A DNA stretch of 63,598 nt from Phaeobacter sp. (GTDB lineage Bacteria > Pseudomonadota > Alphaproteobacteria > Rhodobacterales > Rhodobacteraceae): assembly GCF_022825805.1 (NCBI RefSeq), contig NZ_JAJDWC010000042.1, forward strand, positions 1 to 63,598. The letters run 5' to 3'. The translations under genes were made by a program, and so were the position numbers. This document shows, in pieces, positions 40,434 through 48,887 of the stretch. Under the pieces are notes generated by a model. That model saw only the letters and a program-made list of their open reading frames with translations, was not told the origin of the DNA and did not search any database. Every line of letters begins with the position of its first letter. The stretch's first letter is position 1.

Positions 40434-41225
40434 ATGTATGAATTCGATTTTGTAAGACCTGCAACCATCGCAGAGGCGGTGCAGGCGCTCGCCGCAGACG
40501 AGGCCCAGGCCCTGGGCGGGGGGCAGACATTGCTGCCAACCATGAAGCAGCGTCTTGCGATGCCAGAGGCATTGGTCAGCCTGACCGGGATTGACGAGTT
40601 GCAAGGGGTCTGCCCGGATGGCGAGGCGCTGGCCATCGGCGCAGCGACCACCCACGCCGACGTGGAACGTGCGACCGCTGACAGCTATCCGGCTTTGGCA
40701 GCGCTGGCGGGTCAGATTGGCGATCCGGCGGTGCGCAACCGCGGCACAATTGGCGGTTCACTGGCCAACAATGACCCATCCGCCTGTTATCCGGCAGCGG
40801 CTTTGGCGAGCGGTGCAACCATCGTCACCCACCGCCGTGAGATCGCGGCGGATGAGTATTTCGAGGGTCTGTTCTCCACCGCGCTGGAAGAGGATGAAAT
40901 CATCACCCATGTGCGGATGCCGGTGCCGCAGGCGGCGGCTTATGAGAAATTTGTCCAGCCGGCATCGCGCTTTGCCCTGGTTGGGGTGTTTGTTGCGCGG
41001 TTCGAAGATGGTGTGCGTGTGGCCGTGACAGGCGCCTCCGAGGAGGGTGTTTTCCGCTGGGAAGAGGCCGAAGCGGCGCTCAGCCAGTCGTTTTCAGCCG
41101 ATGCGATTGCGGGGCTGAGCGTGGACCCTGACGGGATGATTGCGGATCTGCATGGCAGCAAAGCCTATCGCGCCCATCTGGTGCAGGTGATCACCAAACG
41201 GGCGGTGCAAGCGGCTGCGGCCTGA
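40434..41225 (+). CDS. coxM: CO dehydrogenase-type medium (FAD) subunit
   Basis: The 263-residue FAD subunit has the family FAD-binding segments ALGGGQTLLPTMKQRLA (about 26-42) and RNRGTIGGSLANNDPSA (about 102-118). EIITHVRMPVPQAAAYEKF leads into the C-terminal CO_deh_flav_C domain. It accepts electrons from CoxS and passes them to the respiratory chain. GAAAGGAAACGAAA before ATG 40434 selects this start over an in-frame ATG at 40314. No coxG, coxD or coxE follows in this window. Confidence 0.94.
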   Translation: MYEFDFVRPATIAEAVQALAADEAQALGGGQTLLPTMKQRLAMPEALVSLTGIDELQGVCPDGEALAIGAATTHADVERATADSYPALAALAGQIGDPAVRNRGTIGGSLANNDPSACYPAAALASGATIVTHRREIAADEYFEGLFSTALEEDEIITHVRMPVPQAAAYEKFVQPASRFALVGVFVARFEDGVRVAVTGASEEGVFRWEEAEAALSQSFSADAIAGLSVDPDGMIADLHGSKAYRAHLVQVITKRAVQAAAA

Positions 41226-41398
41226 TCTGATCTGCTTTGATCTGATCTGAGCAGTGGGTCATCGGCGCTGTCCTATGAGAGGAGTGTAAGTGGGCTGAGG
41301 TCGCAGAGCGCGACCACAGCTGCGCTGCTGGCCTTTGGCGCCTTTGATGGGGACGATTGATGAGCGCTGTTGTTCGGGTCAGGTCAGATCAGGTCGGG

Positions 41399-42052
41399 TC
41401 AGGTCCGCAGGTAGTCCGACATCGTATCCAGCAGCGTCTGGGTGCGCCCGGACAGATTGCGGATCTCCGTGGCGATCACTGCAAACCCCTTGCCCTGGTC
41501 GCCGATGCGGGCGGCTTCGATCGAGGCGTTGAAGGCGATCAGCTGGATATGGCGGCCAACGGTTTCGGCGTTTTCGATCGCATCACGCATGCCTTCGTCG
41601 CGGGCACTGTCGCGGGCCTTTTGCACATCGAACATGTTTTTGGTCATGTCGATCAGAAAGGCGGAGACCTGCGGCTCCACCTTATAGAGCGATTGCGCCG
41701 TCAGCGAGGGCATGGATGCCACGCGCTCCAGCACGCTGGAGCGGCTGCCCTCTGCGATCACATCGGCGAAAGGCTGCAGTGCCGCGATCGACTCGCGCCG
41801 CTGTGTTTTCAGATCCTCCGGCAGCTCATGATCAGCCTCCTTCAGCAGCTTGTCCAAACCGCTGGTCAGCATGTCGTGGGCGGCGGAAATGCGGCTGATG
41901 GATTGTTCCAGCAAGGAAACGCCGTCCTCCGCCGAATGGGTCGCATCTTCCTTGGCCAGCAGGACCAGGGCAAGCGATGCGGCACGGCAAGGGGCGATAG
42001 CCATGAAGGCGCTGTTTTGAACGTCGGCAAGAGGCTTCAAAGGAGGCTCCAT
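41399..42052 (-). CDS. stand-alone methyl-accepting-type signalling protein
   Basis: The 217-residue, mostly helical protein has no membrane helix or HAMP domain. Near the C-terminus RHIQLIAFNASIEAARIGDQ and GKGFAVIATEIRNLSGRT are the hairpin tip of an MCP signalling domain, the CheA/CheW contact. The chain stops about 15 residues past the tip, so the second long descending helix is nearly absent. Residues 1-140 are helical and not a known sensor. It may be a cytoplasmic adaptor or a truncated MCP. No che genes are in the window. Confidence 0.78.
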   Translation of the reverse strand: MEPPLKPLADVQNSAFMAIAPCRAASLALVLLAKEDATHSAEDGVSLLEQSISRISAAHDMLTSGLDKLLKEADHELPEDLKTQRRESIAALQPFADVIAEGSRSSVLERVASMPSLTAQSLYKVEPQVSAFLIDMTKNMFDVQKARDSARDEGMRDAIENAETVGRHIQLIAFNASIEAARIGDQGKGFAVIATEIRNLSGRTQTLLDTMSDYLRT

Positions 42053-42426
42053 CTTCTTTCGGATGTTATGTCGGTGACAACCGATCTCTGCCTTCCCAGC
42101 TAGGGGGTGAGCGTAAAGAAACCGTAAGTATGCCTCAAATCAAAAGAGGAATTTGCGTGTAAACTGCAGCCTTTGCCCGGAGGAACAGCACAGCGAGCAG
42201 AGCGCCGAGCGGATCTGTGTGGTTGTCAGGGTAGGGGCCAGCGGGGGGATAAAGCGAGGGCCGTTAACTGGCAGCCTTAACCGACAACTCTGTGGTGCCT
42301 GCTGCGGGCGCAACAAAAAACACCCCCGCGGCGATGGCCTGCGGGGGTGTGTCTGATGCCTGGCGGCGGCTTTCGCGATTCTATGGAGTGGCGCGGCCCG
42401 CGTGGACCGTGCCGCCTAATGCCGGA
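42053..42426. other. intergenic region downstream of infC
   Basis: It holds the promoter side of the MCP-like gene and the infC terminator. No gene is supported. Confidence 0.5.
42322..42356 (-). terminator. infC rho-independent terminator
   Basis: On the plus strand ACACCCCCGC and GCGGGGGTGT form the arms of a strong stem, preceded by AAAAAAC. On the minus strand the stem is therefore followed by a GTTTTTTG run. It lies about 75 bp past the infC stop. Confidence 0.88.
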
Positions 42427-42975
42427 TTATTTCTGCGGCAGAGGACCGATCATCATGATCATCTGACGACCTTCCATCTTGGGCATGTTTTCGACCTTGC
42501 CCAGGTCCTTGATGTCCTCGGCGACGCGCAGCAGCAGGTCGCGGCCCAGGTTCTGGTGTGCCATCTCACGGCCACGGAAGCGCAGGGTCACTTTGACCTT
42601 GTCGCCATTTTCCAGGAACTTGAAAACATTGCGCATTTTCACTTCGTAGTCATGGGTGTCCGTATTCGGGCGGAACTTGACCTCTTTGACTTCGATGATC
42701 TTCTGCTTCTTGCGCGCTTCGCTTTCCCGCTTCTGCTGTTCATATTTGAACTTGCCGTAGTCCATGATTTTGCAGACCGGCGGGGTCGCGTTGGGGGAGA
42801 TTTCCACCAGATCGAGCCCGGCTTCTTCGGCCAGCTGCATGGCTTTGGCGGGATGAACCACACCGACGTTATCCCCATCAGCGCCAATCAGGCGCACTTC
42901 GGGGGCACGGATTTTTTCGTTCGTGCGCGGGCCGGTATCGCGTTGCGGCGGCGCATTATGGGGTCTGCGAGCTAT
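42427..42975 (-). CDS. infC: translation initiation factor IF-3 with ATA start codon
   Basis: The 182-residue IF-3 has an N-terminal domain ([40 protein letters not shown]), a Lys-rich linker ([20 protein letters not shown]) and a C-terminal domain ([20 protein letters not shown]). The homologous N-terminus, [14 protein letters not shown], follows an ATA codon at 42975, with AGAAGGATAGACGTC upstream. The nearest in-frame ATG (43095) lies 40 codons further up and adds unlikely residues. Rare start codons are the basis of IF-3 autoregulation in other bacteria, so ATA is the likely start. Confidence 0.9.
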   Translation of the reverse strand: MARRPHNAPPQRDTGPRTNEKIRAPEVRLIGADGDNVGVVHPAKAMQLAEEAGLDLVEISPNATPPVCKIMDYGKFKYEQQKRESEARKKQKIIEVKEVKFRPNTDTHDYEVKMRNVFKFLENGDKVKVTLRFRGREMAHQNLGRDLLLRVAEDIKDLGKVENMPKMEGRQMIMMIGPLPQK

Positions 42976-43419
42976 GACGTCTATCCTTCTGTCGCGTCGG
43001 AAAAGTGCCCGGAAACTAACGCCCTCGGGCCGGTGATTCAAGCGTATTGCGGGTATGGACGGCGATATCGCGGTTTTCAAGGTTCTTTCTGCCACAGAGC
43101 GGGGGGCTGCGCCGCAACTTTGCCCGCCTGAACCGGTATTGCGGCTGCGGATCTGGCTGAGTTTGCGCAGGATTTACGCTGAGGTTGCGCATACGCTGAA
43201 CATCTGCGCGCCACCCCGCGGTCCACTGGGCGTGCAGACCTCCCAGCCAAACAGGTCGCTGCGCGCCAGTTCTTGCCGACTGAAATGGGCCGGTCGGCGC
43301 GCGCTGGCCGATGACGTGCGCGCCGGATCTCTCCCCCTTGTGGGCGGGGCCGCGACGGGCCAGATCGGCGGCACATGCAACCGCAGGGCCTGCGTGCCCT
43401 GCCAATAAGGAGAACGAGC
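42976..43419. other. intergenic region between infC and the next gene
   Basis: This is a divergent control region upstream of infC. I see no gene, RNA or clear operator; the in-frame extension of infC to 43095 is not supported. Confidence 0.4.
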
Positions 43420-44196
43420 ATGAAACCGGTTGTTATTGGTCTGGGGATCGGCGCCCTTGCGTTGGGCGGCTATGTTTACATGTCTGGCCTGCCACAGGGG
43501 GAGGCACCGGGTGTCACCGTGGTTGAGGAAGAAGAAGAGATCATCACCCCGGCCCCGGTCAACGCCACCTCGGGCATCGAAGAAGGACCTGTGGAGGACA
43601 GCGCCGCCGCATCCGAGACGCCCGCACCAACAGGCACCACAGAGGCAGCAGATGCAGAAGAGGCCGCCAATCAGGGGGCAGATGATGTGACAGCGTCCAC
43701 ACTTTCCTCTGCAGCTGAACAGGTGATCGAGAACGCCGCCGAGCAGGCGACACAGGCCGCAGAACGGGCTGCAGAACAGGCCACAGAAGAAACGCGCTCC
43801 GCGCTGCAGTCTTTGGCGGATGGTCTCGAAGAGGCCGCATCGCAGGCGGTTGAGGAGGCAGGTGAACAGCTGGTTGATCAGACAGCAGAGCAGACAGTAG
43901 AGCAGACAGCTGAGCAAGCGAGCGAGCAGGCGGGTGGCGACAGCACAGCAACCGACGATGCAACCGCAGCTGCCACAGCAACAGAGGATACCGCCACAGA
44001 GGGTACCGCTGCCGCAGCCGAGCTGCTGACCCTGGAGGGGTTTGATTTTGCCAAAGTGGTCGCGCTGATCGAGGCCTCTGATCTGGATGCCGCGCAAAAG
44101 ACCGTGCTGCTGACCACCCTGGATCAGACCCGCAACAACCCAGCACTGCTGGAACAGATCCTGACCCGCACCGCCGAAGCGCTCGGCCTGAACTGA
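43420..44196 (+). CDS. low-complexity membrane-anchored protein
   Basis: The 258-residue protein starts MKPVVIGLGIGALALGGYVYM, a signal-anchor helix, so it is probably tethered in the inner membrane facing the periplasm. Residues 30-210 are Glu/Ala/Thr/Gln-rich with AAEQATQAAERAAEQATEE and repeated QTAEQ units, probably a coiled or disordered stalk. The last 55 residues (LLTLEGFDFAKVVALIEASD onward) form a less repetitive helical domain. AATAAGGAGAACGAGC precedes the ATG. I know no family for it. A 10-bp hairpin follows at 44228-44258. Confidence 0.75.
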   Translation: MKPVVIGLGIGALALGGYVYMSGLPQGEAPGVTVVEEEEEIITPAPVNATSGIEEGPVEDSAAASETPAPTGTTEAADAEEAANQGADDVTASTLSSAAEQVIENAAEQATQAAERAAEQATEETRSALQSLADGLEEAASQAVEEAGEQLVDQTAEQTVEQTAEQASEQAGGDSTATDDATAAATATEDTATEGTAAAAELLTLEGFDFAKVVALIEASDLDAAQKTVLLTTLDQTRNNPALLEQILTRTAEALGLN

Positions 44197-44507
44197 GGTC
44201 CGACAGAGCCCGTCATATCACCGGCAATCCCGCGCCCCACCACCCCCAGGGCGCGGGAGATGAGGGGGGCTGGGCGAGATGAAAAGGCGCGGTGGGTTTT
44301 GGAGGCTGCGAGAGCCGAAACAACCTCCCGGTGCAGACAAACCGGGATTTGGCAGCGGCTGCACAAATGCCGGCTCTAGACTTCAAGATGTGTCAATGGT
44401 GGTCGTTGTTGTAGTTGGATATCAACGTGTGGTTTTAGGAATGTCTTCACTTTCAATCCTACGGTTTATCGAGTGCCAGTGTGGAAACTAGGCACTAAGG
44501 TCATATC
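44197..44507. other. intergenic region with a hairpin
   Basis: TCCCGCGCCC (44228-44237) pairs with GGGCGCGGGA (44249-44258), a probable transcript end without a T-run. Base composition falls towards the following accessory genes. No gene is supported. Confidence 0.5.
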
Positions 44508-44906
44508 ATGCGATTCACACTTCCTCTTCTTATTGTTGCAACGGTGTTGTCGGCTTGCGGCGGTCCGAAACTCACACCAGAGCAAAGGGTTCAGCGAGAG
44601 ACAAATCTCGCTCAAACAAACGCTGCTCTGTCTGAAGCCAAGACCGTAACCGTCAATGGCAAAGCGTTTCGTGTCGCCCATGTGACCGAACGCAATCAAG
44701 CGCTGGTTGATCTTGTTGGAACTCCCACTGCGTATTTCGTCGCAGATGTAGAAGCCGCATCACGCGCAGCCACGGGATGTAATGGGAGGTTCAACCCGGG
44801 CATCCTGGCTTTCGTCGGCGGAAATATTGCGACAGCAGACCTCGCCGAATTGCGTACCAAAGTGTCAGGCCGCTTTGCGGGGTGGTCCGTTTCTTTGGCT
44901 TGCTGA
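44508..44906 (+). CDS. putative lipoprotein, unknown function
   Basis: The 132-residue protein has a lipoprotein signal (LLIVATVLSACGG, Cys17). The mature part is small and alpha/beta, with two further cysteines (TGCNGRF and the C-terminal SLAC) that could form a disulfide in the periplasm. It is in a lower-GC stretch with two more secreted proteins of unknown function. It overlaps the next open frame slightly but not the start I choose for it. Confidence 0.72.
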   Translation: MRFTLPLLIVATVLSACGGPKLTPEQRVQRETNLAQTNAALSEAKTVTVNGKAFRVAHVTERNQALVDLVGTPTAYFVADVEAASRAATGCNGRFNPGILAFVGGNIATADLAELRTKVSGRFAGWSVSLAC

Positions 44907-44917
44907 TTGATCACACT

Positions 44918-45415
44918 ATGAGGTGGGGAGCGATAGCGGTCATATGTTTCATGACCTTAGGCTGTTCTGATCAGCAACCGCATTCGAACGCTAGAAATGC
45001 AATTGCCGAGGTAAATGCCCGCGAAAACCGCTTCCCATCTTACCCTCAATCCAACACGACATACCTGTCCTTTTCTCGCGCGCACGGATTTCAAGTCAAT
45101 TATTTGGCTCCTCAAGGAAAAGCATGGCTTTGGTACCCCGGCAACAGACTTGGCGTGCCAGAAGAATACAAAAGGGATGTAGTGGCTGGACAACAGGTTA
45201 TTTGTTGGCGCCACCCATCAAATAGCTACAACCCAGTAACGCGTAAACGGGGTGGTACGTTTGCGTGTCAAAACCTAGCTCTTTCACAGCGGACTATCGT
45301 GGCCGCCCTACCGGGTGACCCATTTGCGCTTAAGACTGGAAGAGTGCCATACGCACTAGACCGCTGCACTGCCCCTACACAGTTTCGCTTCGACCGAAAT
45401 ACCATTTCTTGCTGA
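44918..45415 (+). CDS. putative lipoprotein, unknown function
   Basis: The 165-residue protein starts MRWGAIAVICFMTLGCSDQQ, a lipoprotein signal with Cys16. An ATG 12 codons upstream is possible but would weaken the signal. The mature domain includes TTYLSFSRAHGFQVNYLAPQ and KAWLWYPGNRLGVPEEYK, a pattern I associate with other uncharacterised roseobacter secreted proteins. Further cysteines (ICWRH, FACQN, RCTAP, ISC) may form disulfides. It follows the preceding lipoprotein gene by 11 bp. Confidence 0.7.
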   Translation: MRWGAIAVICFMTLGCSDQQPHSNARNAIAEVNARENRFPSYPQSNTTYLSFSRAHGFQVNYLAPQGKAWLWYPGNRLGVPEEYKRDVVAGQQVICWRHPSNSYNPVTRKRGGTFACQNLALSQRTIVAALPGDPFALKTGRVPYALDRCTAPTQFRFDRNTISC

Positions 45416-45641
45416 AGATTGATCTCACGCTGATTTTTCAATCGTTGGTGCGCGCAAAGAACAACTGTCATTCCTGCTCTCTGCAGCATCACGCACTTTG
45501 GGTTCGGTCCGTTCGCCCGCTGCGGAGAGCATCGACAGCCACTCTGAGCCCATTCCTACGAATGCTGCAACAATCGCGAAGGTCTGCGTTGAAGCGTTTC
45601 CCGTGTATTACTGGTTGTCGGAAGAACGTAAAGTTTGCAAC

Positions 45642-46307
45642 ATGATCAAGCATGGTATTCGGAGCAGATGTTCGAAATTGAGAAAATCGACGGGCGCATT
45701 TCTGTTAGTGTGGGTATTGCCGCTCGGTAGTTCCGGTTGGGCGGCGGACGCTCCGTATTTTAATCTACCTTGGTTCCTGCAAGATGTTTTGGCGGCAACT
45801 CGGATAGGAAAATCAAACTACGAAGAGGTTCGAACTATGAGCGCGTTCGAAGCAGAAGTGCTTTTGCGCGACCGCGCGGAACCTACTTCTGCATGGATTA
45901 TGCGCTCTACGGATGTGGGCGGGGATGTCATAGACCTAGATTGCACTGCTTTCATTTTGCGGGATTTCTCAGATTGGCAAAACGAAAACTCACAAGATGT
46001 AGGTAGTGTCCCTCAATGGCGTGAGGCTTTTCATGGAGTTGCAGTTTTTGCAGAACATTTTTCAGGTTTTAGTGGGTTAAGACAAGTCAACTTGGCGGCG
46101 GCGGTGGTTTCACCCGGCATTTCTGAGTACGCGTTTACCGATGGTCATACTGGCGCGATTTCGCGAGATTTCTTTGATATTGCAGCAATACGCAGAAGTG
46201 CTGGTTTCGACCGGATGCATGAAGGCATTTCGTTGCTCGAAATGCGGCTTCTATCGCATGACTCGTGCGATGGTTTTGAGCTCTACATCTGGGATTTCCA
46301 GAGGTGA
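45642..46307 (+). CDS. secreted protein of unknown function
   Basis: It has about 221 residues from the ATG at 45642. GAFLLVWVLPLGSSGWAADA near residue 17-36 is a Sec-type signal, preferred over the ATG at 45498 whose extension lacks protein-like character. The mature part (TMSAFEAEVLLRDRAEPTSA and GHTGAISRDFFDIAAI) matches no domain I know. It has few cysteines and no membrane helix after the signal. Base composition is AT-rich for this window, as in the two genes before it. Confidence 0.62.
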   Translation: MIKHGIRSRCSKLRKSTGAFLLVWVLPLGSSGWAADAPYFNLPWFLQDVLAATRIGKSNYEEVRTMSAFEAEVLLRDRAEPTSAWIMRSTDVGGDVIDLDCTAFILRDFSDWQNENSQDVGSVPQWREAFHGVAVFAEHFSGFSGLRQVNLAAAVVSPGISEYAFTDGHTGAISRDFFDIAAIRRSAGFDRMHEGISLLEMRLLSHDSCDGFELYIWDFQR

Positions 46308-46762
46308 TTTTACGTCGAATTTGTAACCGCTAATTCAAAAAAAGCGGCCGTTGGCGGTTTGAAGTTCAAGGGCAGCAGGGTCCGCATCTTGCCCCTTCGC
46401 AACCCGCGCGGCGAAGGGCTGCTATTGCAAATTTATGCCAAGGGCCCTGCGTCCGCTTCGGGCTGGAAACAGCCACATGCACTGGCAACATCCAGCCAAG
46501 CGGCGATGGCAGATAAGGCCCCATTCCCGACACCAACCACCTCACGTCACCTGCGAGCTATGCTTCACAGACCACTTGGGCCGCACCAACGCGGGCGCGC
46601 TGATTGGCCGTCTTGATCGACGTCCTTATCGCTAGCGGGTGAAAAGCAACTGCTCGTTGCGCTGTTTCGCAGAAGGTCAGATACTGCGGGCCTGCCCAGT
46701 CGAACGGCCAGTCGAACGCCGAGGCGCGCTGGTGCGAACTGAAGATTTGCAAGGCAGGTGCT
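46308..46762. other. intergenic region with a hairpin, no gene called
   Basis: CCCTTCGC (46393-46400) pairs with GCGAAGGG (46411-46418). Short open frames exist on both strands but have no recognised family. The stretch marks a return to high GC and may be the edge of an inserted segment. Confidence 0.4.
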
Positions 46763-47302
46763 ATGTCCGGTCACGTTATCTTTCTCCATGGTCCTTCCAG
46801 CAGCGGCAAATCCACGCTGGCCAAGGCGCTGCAAAGCCGGATCGATAAGCCGTTTCTTCATCTGTCGATAGACCATTTGCGCGATGCCGGGGTGTTGCCG
46901 GACGCGGGATTGGCCAGTGGCAGCTTTCACTGGTCGGATATGCGGATGGCGGTGTTTGACGGGTTCCACCGTTCTTTGCCAGCATTTCTGGTGGCCGGAA
47001 ACAATGTGATCGTCGAGCATATTCTTGATAATCCGGGATGGTGTTGCGAGCTCAAACGCTTGCTGCGTCCTTTTGATGTTCTGTTTGTGGGGGTGTATTG
47101 CGATCTGGATGAGTTGTGTCGCAGGGAGCAGGTGCGCGGCGACCGTCCGCTGGGATCAGCGAAACAGGACTATCAGACCGTGCATGCAGGTCGCTGCTAC
47201 GATCTGGAAATCGACAACAGCGGCGACAGGCTATCGCAAAACGTGGATGATATCCTGCATGCCTGGCGATCAGGCACCCGGGTTTCGGAGTTTGCGACGT
47301 AA
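46763..47302 (+). CDS. chloramphenicol phosphotransferase-like P-loop kinase
   Basis: The 179-residue CPT-family protein has Walker A GPSSSGKST at about 9-17, HLSIDHLRDAG with the likely catalytic acid, VIVEHILDNPGW and a VYCDLDELCRREQVRGDR lid. Streptomyces CPT phosphorylates chloramphenicol, but most proteobacterial relatives act on unknown small molecules, so resistance should not be assumed. An AAGGCAGGTGCT leader precedes the ATG. A terminator-like stem (ACCCC/GGGGT) follows at 47307-47335. Confidence 0.85.
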   Translation: MSGHVIFLHGPSSSGKSTLAKALQSRIDKPFLHLSIDHLRDAGVLPDAGLASGSFHWSDMRMAVFDGFHRSLPAFLVAGNNVIVEHILDNPGWCCELKRLLRPFDVLFVGVYCDLDELCRREQVRGDRPLGSAKQDYQTVHAGRCYDLEIDNSGDRLSQNVDDILHAWRSGTRVSEFAT

Positions 47303-47334
47303 AAAACCCCCGCCAATCGGGCAGGGGTTTTGTG
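47303..47334. terminator. terminator between convergent genes
   Basis: AAAACCCCCGCC and GGGCAGGGGTTTT form an imperfect stem ending in TTTTGTG on the plus strand. It follows the CPT-like gene directly. Confidence 0.7.
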
Positions 47335-47447
47335 TCGTCTTGCGCAAACTTGGCCAAACCGGCGTTGGCCAGCACTCATGCATACAGACCTGGGGTCAGG
47401 CCTGATGTCGGACCTGATGTCACCAGGGCCGATGCGCTGGGTGGGGG

Positions 47448-48314
47448 TCAGTCTAGGAAGGCTTTTTCCACCACGAAATGCGCGGGCTTGGAGTTGGCGC
47501 CTTCTTCCAGACCGTAGGTGTTTTCGAACAGGTCTTTGAGTTCGAGGTTGAAGGCCAGGTTGCCGCAGATCATCGCGCGGTCGCTTTCGGGGTTCAGCGG
47601 TGGCACGCCCAGATCGGCAAAGGCCTCGCCCGAGCGCATCAGGTCGGTGATGCGGCCCATCTTTGCGCTCTCTTCGCGGGTGGTGGTCGGGTAGTATTTG
47701 ATCTTCTTCCAGAAGCCTTCGCCGATCACTTCGTTCAGCAGCTCGTCTTCTTTCAGGCTCTCGATCAACTCGCGGCCATAGGTCAGCTCGCCTGCTTCGC
47801 GGCAGGTGTGGGTGATGATGACCTCGTCGTAATCCTCATAGGTCTGCGGCTCGCGCAGGAGCGAGGCAAAGGGCGCAAAGCCGGTGCCGGTGGCAAAGAA
47901 CCAGATGCGTTTGCCCGGCAGCAGCGCGTCATGCACCAGGGTGCCGACGGGTTTGGGGCGCAGGATGATTTCATCGCCCACTTTGATGTGCTGCAGCTTG
48001 GAGGTCAGCGGGCCGTCCGGCACCTTGATCGAGTAGAACTCCATTTCCTCGTCCCAGGAGGGCGATGCGATGGAATAGGCGCGCAACAGCGGCTTTTGCT
48101 TGCCGGTCTTTGGATCGGGATCGTTCATCAGGCCGATCATCACAAACTCGCCCGAACGGAACCGCAGCGACGCCGGGCGGGTGCAGCGGAAGGAGAACAG
48201 CCGGTCGGTCCAATGCTTCACATCGGTCACCGTCTGCGCATCGGGCAGCGCGGGGGTGGCTTTGGCGGGCTTCTGGTCGGTTGCTGTGTCGGTCACGGAG
48301 GTCATCTCATTCAT
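47448..48314 (-). CDS. fpr: ferredoxin--NADP+ reductase
   Basis: The 288-residue FAD enzyme is of the bacterial subclass I/II FNR type. LLRAYSIASPSWDEEMEFYSI contains the RxYS FAD motif. IWFFATGTGFAPFASLLREP binds NADP(H). The C-terminus VEKAFLD is the short ending of bacterial FNRs. It exchanges electrons between NADPH and ferredoxin or flavodoxin; here it could feed sulfite reductase, whose operon is 168 bp upstream on the same strand. The start (48314, or 48305) lacks a clear Shine-Dalgarno site. Confidence 0.93.
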   Translation of the reverse strand: MNEMTSVTDTATDQKPAKATPALPDAQTVTDVKHWTDRLFSFRCTRPASLRFRSGEFVMIGLMNDPDPKTGKQKPLLRAYSIASPSWDEEMEFYSIKVPDGPLTSKLQHIKVGDEIILRPKPVGTLVHDALLPGKRIWFFATGTGFAPFASLLREPQTYEDYDEVIITHTCREAGELTYGRELIESLKEDELLNEVIGEGFWKKIKYYPTTTREESAKMGRITDLMRSGEAFADLGVPPLNPESDRAMICGNLAFNLELKDLFENTYGLEEGANSKPAHFVVEKAFLD

Positions 48315-48482
48315 CGATTGCACTGCCGGAGGAGTAGCCGGCACCTCTGATTAGTCTTTGATACATGTCAGGAAAACCCCTGATTTGTGACACCGGCCCT
48401 GCGCAATGTGCAACAGGACCGGTGTCAGGAACAGGTTTCGCTGGTTTTCCCGGGCTCAGTTTCAGTCTCGGGTCTGGCTGGC

Positions 48483-48884
48483 TCAGGCGTGATTGGAGGT
48501 CGCGCGCATGCGGGCCTGGTAGTTGTGGCTTTGCCAATTGGCGCGGAACACCCATTGGTCTTCGGGCTGACGTTGCGCCAATTCGTCGGAGATTTCCACC
48601 TCGTCAAAACCGGTGCGCCGCGCCATGGCGTATTGGTCGGAGATCACATGACCCTTGGCGCGCAGACGGCCCTTGTAGCCGATCAGCCGCAGGTGGCGGG
48701 CGATGGTAAAGCCGCGACCATCCGCAAAGGAGGGGAAATCCACGCGGATCATCTCCACGCCCTCCAGTTGATCATCCAGCGTCCGTGGATCGGTGTCAGA
48801 GGCCAGGTCGAGCACATTTGCGCCCTCAAACCCCGCGTCCCAGGTCTCTGGGCCAAAGCCCTCATCGGTGATGATGACAGTCAT
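48483..48884 (-). CDS. DUF934 protein linked to sulfate assimilation
   Basis: The 133-residue DUF934 protein has FPSFADGRGFTIARHLRLIG as its hallmark, with RRTGFDEVEISDE following. The family is almost always encoded next to sulfite reductase and CysH in Alphaproteobacteria. An accessory or oxidoreductase-partner role is inferred from that linkage; no activity is known. It starts three bases after the cysH stop. Confidence 0.9.
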   Translation of the reverse strand: MTVIITDEGFGPETWDAGFEGANVLDLASDTDPRTLDDQLEGVEMIRVDFPSFADGRGFTIARHLRLIGYKGRLRAKGHVISDQYAMARRTGFDEVEISDELAQRQPEDQWVFRANWQSHNYQARMRATSNHA

Positions 48885-48887
48885 CTC

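Noticed and set aside
46763..47302. chloramphenicol resistance gene
   Set aside because: The fold is CPT-like, but most proteobacterial members act on other small molecules; nothing nearby suggests antibiotic resistance.
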